From Candidatus Cloacimonadota bacterium (lineage in GTDB: Bacteria > Cloacimonadota > Cloacimonadia > Cloacimonadales > TCS61), in assembly GCA_027064945.1 (NCBI GenBank), contig JAMOPB010000079.1:1-17889 (forward strand): a stretch of DNA of 17,889 nucleotides. The letters run 5' to 3'. The notes beneath the pieces were generated by a model. The model was not told where the DNA came from and did no database searches. It was given only the letters and a program-made list of their open reading frames with translations. Position numbers and translations under genes: made by a program. Numbering within the stretch: the first letter of the stretch is position 1; each line of letters opens with the position of its first letter. Shown piece after piece: positions 14,200-17,889 of the stretch.

Positions 14200-15594
14200 T
14201 TAGTTACGGTAGTCTTCCGGATTAAGATTATACTTTGCCATTTTACTATAAAGATTTTGTCTTTTAATTTCGGATATCTCAGCTGCTTTAGTAATTTCAC
14301 CTTTAGTACTTTTTAATAAATTTTCTAAATATCGTTGTTCAAAGATTTGTTTAGCTTTTGGGTAGGGAAGATGTAGCATTTGTTGATAAGAATTTTTAGA
14401 ATTCTGTATATTATTCCAAATATTATCAGGAAGGTCTTCAGGTAAAATTTTATCATGTACAGCTAAAGCGACTGCATGTTCAATACAATTTTTTAATTCT
14501 CGGACATTTCCTTTCCAGGGTGCAGAAGTTAAAATAGCCATAACAGGTTCAGAGATAGATAAGTTAGCTTTGTTATATTTTTTAGAGAAAATTTTGGTAA
14601 ATTCGATAGAAAGAAGTTTTATGTCATCAACTCTTTCTCGAAGCGGAGGGATTGTGATATTAATCACATTCAATCTATAATAAAGGTCTTCGCGGAAATT
14701 GCCTTTTTCTACTTCTTCGGCGAGATTTTTATTGGTTGCGGCAATAATTCTAACATCAATATTAATGTCTTTGTCACCGCCTACTCTTCGGATTACATTT
14801 TTTTCTAAAGCACGTAGCAATTTTACTTGGAAAGTAAGTGATGTTTCTGTTATCTCATCCAAAAAGAGCGTGCCACCATTTGCTTCCTCAAAATATCCGA
14901 TTTTATCTTTATATGCATCTGTAAAAGAACCTTTGGCATGACCAAATAATGTGCTTTCGAGTAAGTTTTCTGCCAAACTACCGCAATTAAGTGCTACAAA
15001 TTTTTTATTTTTCCTACTACTGTTTTTATAGATTAACTCAGCAAAGACTTCTTTTCCAACACCTGTTTCACCATTAAGCAAAATAGTGGTATCTAACGGA
15101 GCGACTAATTTAATTTTCTCCATTATTTTTTGCATCTCAATATTGTTTCCTATTATATGAGATCTATCGAAGTTTTCTTCAAGTTTATTTCTTAATCGGA
15201 CAATTTCTTCTGCCTGCCACTTGTTTTTCAAAATTTTATCAGTGATGATATTCAATAATTCCAAATCTTCAATTGGTTTTTCTATCAATTCTTCCGCACC
15301 TGATTTCATTGCCTGTACAGCGGTTTCGATTGATGCTTTACCACTAATCATTACAACAGATATTTCAGGCCATTCCTGCTTTATTTGCTGTAATAATTCC
15401 ATACCATCAATACCGGGCATTACCAGATCTGTCATTACTATATGGTATTTGTTATTTCTAATTTTATCTAAAGCAATCATTGCCGATTCAGCTTCATCAA
15501 CGCTATATTTCTTACTTAATTGTCGGCAAAATATATCTCGTGTAAATTGTTCATCATCTACAATTAAAATTTTAACATTTTTATTTTCTAACAT
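14200..15594 (-). CDS. NtrC-family sigma-54 activator response regulator (PilR-like)
   Basis: 464 aa in three domains. Receiver (6-122): D13, D14, phosphoacceptor D56 (MTDLVMPGIDG), S84, K106. AAA+ (about 146-375): Walker A GETGVGKE (175-182), sigma-54 contact loop GSFTDA (222-227) where GAFTGA is usual, Walker B GGTLFLDEI (240-248), Arg fingers in FREDLYYRLN (300-309), sensor II GNVREL (362-367). Fis-type HTH (about 412-455; KGEITKAAEISEIKRQNLYS). I chose ATG 15594 because AGGA (15600-15603) is five bases away and the receiver begins right after; the frame to 15642 would overlap the kinase gene by 41 nt. It is encoded directly downstream of a histidine kinase and directly upstream of a pilin gene with a sigma-54 promoter, so it very likely activates that gene when phosphorylated. 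Confidence 0.93.
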   Translation of the reverse strand: MLENKNVKILIVDDEQFTRDIFCRQLSKKYSVDEAESAMIALDKIRNNKYHIVMTDLVMPGIDGMELLQQIKQEWPEISVVMISGKASIETAVQAMKSGAEELIEKPIEDLELLNIITDKILKNKWQAEEIVRLRNKLEENFDRSHIIGNNIEMQKIMEKIKLVAPLDTTILLNGETGVGKEVFAELIYKNSSRKNKKFVALNCGSLAENLLESTLFGHAKGSFTDAYKDKIGYFEEANGGTLFLDEITETSLTFQVKLLRALEKNVIRRVGGDKDINIDVRIIAATNKNLAEEVEKGNFREDLYYRLNVINITIPPLRERVDDIKLLSIEFTKIFSKKYNKANLSISEPVMAILTSAPWKGNVRELKNCIEHAVALAVHDKILPEDLPDNIWNNIQNSKNSYQQMLHLPYPKAKQIFEQRYLENLLKSTKGEITKAAEISEIKRQNLYSKMAKYNLNPEDYRN

Positions 15595-15599
15595 AATAA

Positions 15600-15603
15600 T
15601 CCT
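15600..15603 (-). promoter_or_regulatory. Ribosome binding site choosing ATG 15594
   Basis: AGGA overlaps the kinase stop codon (TAGGA) and lies five bases before ATG 15594. This couples translation of the activator to that of its kinase and supports the shorter start. Confidence 0.7.
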
Positions 15604-17650
15604 ACATTTTTGGAAAATAGAGAGTAAATGTTGTTCCTTCATTTATTGTTGAACTTACTTCAATTTTCCCATTACTTTTTTCAATTATTGCTTTTGTTAA
15701 AGCTAATCCCAATCCATATCCACCGTTGTCATTATCTAATTTTGAGGAAAAATTAATATCAAATATTTTATCTAAATTATCTTCTGAAATTCCACAACCG
15801 GAATCGGAGATTTGGATAACGACATAATTTTCTTGCATAAAAGATTTTATAGTAAGCTCTTTAGTAACACTGTGTTGCATAGCATCGATAGCATTATTCA
15901 GAATATTGGCAACGCATAAACTAATATCACTATAAACAGCATTTGTGTATTTTATATTATTAGATAGCTCTTTATTTACAACTATGTAATGTTTAAAGAA
16001 AAGATTATGTTCACACATTTCCAATTCATCGTTTATCACTTCATTCACATTTATATTTTGCGGCATTGAACGATTTTCATTCCTATTTTTATTTAACAAA
16101 CCCTTAACCATACCTGATATTTTTATGGCAGATTGATGAAGACGATCAATATCTTTGTTATCGGGAAAATCTTCCTTCAAAAATTGTGAATAGCCAACGA
16201 TAGAATTAAGCGGTGAATTTAGATTATGAACAACGCCAACTAAGAGTTTTCCGATTTTTGCCAAACGATTTGATTTGATCAACTCAAGCTCTAGCGATTG
16301 TTTTGCTTTTCTTGATTTTACCATTGAAGTTTCATCTGTAATGCTACCGAAATATTTTATGGCATCACCATCTTTGTTTACATTAAGATCCAGAATCAGA
16401 TATTTCTTATTGGAATTAAATTTAACGCTAAAATAATAATTATGTGTGTTTGAATTACCAATTTCATGAAGCTTCTCAGGTGAAATCTGAGCCAATGAGC
16501 TTAGATTTAATTTCTGAGATTTGTCAGTTTGGAAGATTTTGTGGAAAGCAGGATTGCATACAATGATGTTATTGTTTTCATCCATAAAGAAGATTCCTAC
16601 ATTTATATGATCTGTAATTGCTTTGTACTGCAATAAGCTTTTTCGACTTTCAATAAGCGATTGATTCATTTGGCTGAAAACATCGGTAATATCGCCTAAA
16701 ACACCCTTAAATTCAGAAGTAAAAGGTTTTATATTGCTAGGATTTTGCGAAATTTCTGATAAACGATTTGATATTTCTTTTACAGGTTGCATGATAGATT
16801 TTCCGAACCATAGACCCAGAAAACTAGCAATAATAAGTGAAAAAGCTAAAATGATTAAGGCGAAAAAAAGAATACCATTATTAAAGAAATTATTCATTGC
16901 TCTATAATGGTTTATGATTAAATATGCCTGTGGAGTTTTATTAATATCATTCAATATATATATTCCATAAGCGAGTTCTTTGTTTTTTCTCAGAATTGAG
17001 AAGCTTTGATTTTGAGAAACAATATTATCGATATTAGTTTTTAAAAAATCATCAGGTGTATTTGTGGTAGATTTTAAAGATGAATTTGTATATATATCAA
17101 TATCAATTTGATTGATTTTGGAAACAATATCCTCTAACCGGAAAGTCTTTATTGCGATTCCGATCAGATTATTTTGCTCGTCTCTAATTAATTTTCGAAT
17201 GATTAAATATGCTTTTTCACCATTCTCACTGAAAAAATAGCTGTCAGAGATATTATCATCAATATTAAATATTTTATCGGAATATTTATCAATAAGATTC
17301 CAATAATTACCGGAAATTATTTTATGATTTGATTTATAGATAATAGTATTTTTTAAAGAGATATTTTCACTAAGAATATTAGTGAGGGTAGAATCATTCT
17401 CCGCAATAATTGCATCAATGAAATTTGTTTCTTTGGATATTTTATCAAACTCATGCGAGAAATTAAAATAAAAATTATCAATATAAGAATGGATTTCATT
17501 ATAGGAATTTGAAATTTCCTGATTTTCGGTTTGCTTAATATTAAAGCTAAAAAGATACCATGTGAAGAAAAACTGAATAACAACTAATGTGATAACAGAT
17601 AAGAAAAACGAAATGAGAATTTGTTGTTGTAGTTTTAGCTTTTTCTTCAT
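15602..17650 (-). CDS. Membrane sensor histidine kinase (PilS-position, Cache-like sensor)
   Basis: 682 aa. TM1 (11-35), a periplasmic domain of about 220 residues (38-255) with a helix then Cache-like alpha/beta pattern (YLIIRKLIRDEQNNLIGIAI, 148-167), TM2 (258-282), HAMP-like segment (283-336), PAS domain (about 340-445; ITDHINVGIFFMDENNNIIV), then the kinase core: H-box VVHNLNSPLNSI (473-484; H475), N-box NILNNAIDAM (582-591), G1 DSGCGI (616-621), F-box-like KIFDINFSSK (628-637), G2 GYGLGLA (644-650). All catalytic boxes are intact. No clear ribosome binding site precedes ATG 17650; it begins 11 nt after the preceding gene. The activator gene follows 7 nt after its stop, so they are a cognate pair. 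Unlike Pseudomonas PilS, with six TM helices, it senses through a periplasmic domain. Ligand unknown. Confidence 0.92.
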   Translation of the reverse strand: MKKKLKLQQQILISFFLSVITLVVIQFFFTWYLFSFNIKQTENQEISNSYNEIHSYIDNFYFNFSHEFDKISKETNFIDAIIAENDSTLTNILSENISLKNTIIYKSNHKIISGNYWNLIDKYSDKIFNIDDNISDSYFFSENGEKAYLIIRKLIRDEQNNLIGIAIKTFRLEDIVSKINQIDIDIYTNSSLKSTTNTPDDFLKTNIDNIVSQNQSFSILRKNKELAYGIYILNDINKTPQAYLIINHYRAMNNFFNNGILFFALIILAFSLIIASFLGLWFGKSIMQPVKEISNRLSEISQNPSNIKPFTSEFKGVLGDITDVFSQMNQSLIESRKSLLQYKAITDHINVGIFFMDENNNIIVCNPAFHKIFQTDKSQKLNLSSLAQISPEKLHEIGNSNTHNYYFSVKFNSNKKYLILDLNVNKDGDAIKYFGSITDETSMVKSRKAKQSLELELIKSNRLAKIGKLLVGVVHNLNSPLNSIVGYSQFLKEDFPDNKDIDRLHQSAIKISGMVKGLLNKNRNENRSMPQNINVNEVINDELEMCEHNLFFKHYIVVNKELSNNIKYTNAVYSDISLCVANILNNAIDAMQHSVTKELTIKSFMQENYVVIQISDSGCGISEDNLDKIFDINFSSKLDNDNGGYGLGLALTKAIIEKSNGKIEVSSTINEGTTFTLYFPKM

Positions 17651-17661
17651 AAATATCTAAA

Positions 17662-17889
17662 TTAGTTATCTAAGATTTTTCTTACTTTCTTCGCTAAAGA
17701 AGCGATATTGAAAGGTTTTTGTAAGAAATAATAATTCAGATCTTTTAGCTCTTCATCAGATAATTCATCGTTATCGTGTCCGGAAACAAATAGAATTTTC
17801 AGATTAGGATTATTTGAAATCAGTTTTTTTGCCATCTCGGGACCGCTGATTTTAGGCATTCTTACATCGGCTATCAATAAATCAAAATC
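17662..17889 (-). CDS. Receiver domain, N-terminal part beyond window; probably hybrid kinase C-terminus
   Basis: The frame is open to the right edge (75 codons visible). It reads DFDLLIADVRMPKISGPEMA, so the phosphoacceptor Asp (in IADVRMP) is present, followed by ILFVSGH (Ser switch) and FLQKPF (conserved Lys) and a terminal helix ending KKVRKILDN. The wording LFVSGH...FLQKPF...LAKKVR is typical of the C-terminal receiver of hybrid histidine kinases, so the missing part probably holds sensor and kinase domains; a stand-alone receiver is also possible. It is 11 nt upstream of the kinase gene and likely in the same operon. Confidence 0.85.
   Translation of the reverse strand, partial: DFDLLIADVRMPKISGPEMAKKLISNNPNLKILFVSGHDNDELSDEELKDLNYYFLQKPFNIASLAKKVRKILDN

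Noticed and set aside
14699..14941. Plus-strand open frames (also at 1975, 6247, 6571, 8302, 8959, 11253, 15221)
   Set aside because: All lie antisense to well-supported genes, with composition mirroring the real frame and no recognisable domain or ribosome binding site.
15595..15642. 16-residue N-terminal extension of the sigma-54 activator
   Set aside because: It overlaps the kinase gene, and ATG 15594 has AGGA five bases away and sits right before the receiver domain.
1..17889. CRISPR array, tRNA or rRNA gene, insertion sequence, toxin-antitoxin or defence system
   Set aside because: I saw no regularly spaced repeats, no cloverleaf or rRNA core sequence, no transposase motif and no terminal inverted repeats; all long frames are explained by pilus or signalling genes.

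Overview
This is a 17.9-kb, strongly AT-rich bacterial segment in which every supportable gene lies on the minus strand, so transcription runs from high to low coordinates. The content is one locus for a type IV pilus (T4P) or type II secretion-like (T2SS-like) machine with its own regulators. A Gram-negative, didermic organism is implied by a secretin with a signal peptide and by an outer-envelope lipoprotein. The AT-richness, the FnIII/LVIVD-repeat lipoprotein, the LamG-bearing pilin-like protein and the fused assembly proteins remind me of the FCB group, perhaps Cloacimonadota or a neighbouring phylum. That placement is recognition by eye and not a database result.

Right-hand block (17889 to 14200): the C-terminal receiver domain of a gene cut by the window edge (probably a hybrid sensor kinase), a complete membrane sensor histidine kinase, and an NtrC-family sigma-54 activator. 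The three are tightly spaced and probably co-transcribed. Next comes a 298-nt intergenic region with a textbook -24/-12 sigma-54 promoter and upstream TGTCA repeats, then the major pilin-like gene (13901 to 13485) with the best ribosome binding site in the window. This is the PilS/PilR-pilA logic of Pseudomonas, built with a kinase of different sensor architecture. A strong hairpin terminator follows the pilin gene.

Middle block (13280 to 6180): a tight, apparently seven-gene operon with a plausible sigma-70 promoter. The order is platform protein (PilC/GspF), assembly ATPase (PilB/GspE), two minor pilin-like proteins, a pilin-like protein with a C-terminal LamG lectin fold, a six-TM histidine-kinase-like protein that stops after the phosphoacceptor domain, and a receiver/cNMP-fold response regulator. 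It ends at a hairpin terminator (6114-6150).

Left-hand block (5838 to beyond 1): a compressed version of the classical pilMNOPQ operon. One 738-aa protein carries PilM-like, PilN-like and TPR parts. One 286-aa protein carries PilO-like and PilP/GspC-like parts. A short secretin follows, then a lipoprotein with three FnIII-like units and a beta-propeller-type repeat region that runs off the window.

Together these encode secretin, alignment complex, platform, ATPase, major and minor pilins and a candidate tip lectin, under two-component and sigma-54 control. No prepilin peptidase (PilD) or retraction ATPase (PilT) is present. The least ordinary parts are the gene fusions in the alignment complex, the non-canonical pilin N-termini lacking Glu5, the kinase without a catalytic domain, and the sigma-54 circuit whose activator carries GSFTDA instead of GAFTGA. 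Several starts were moved downstream from the longest possible open frame on ribosome-binding-site evidence.
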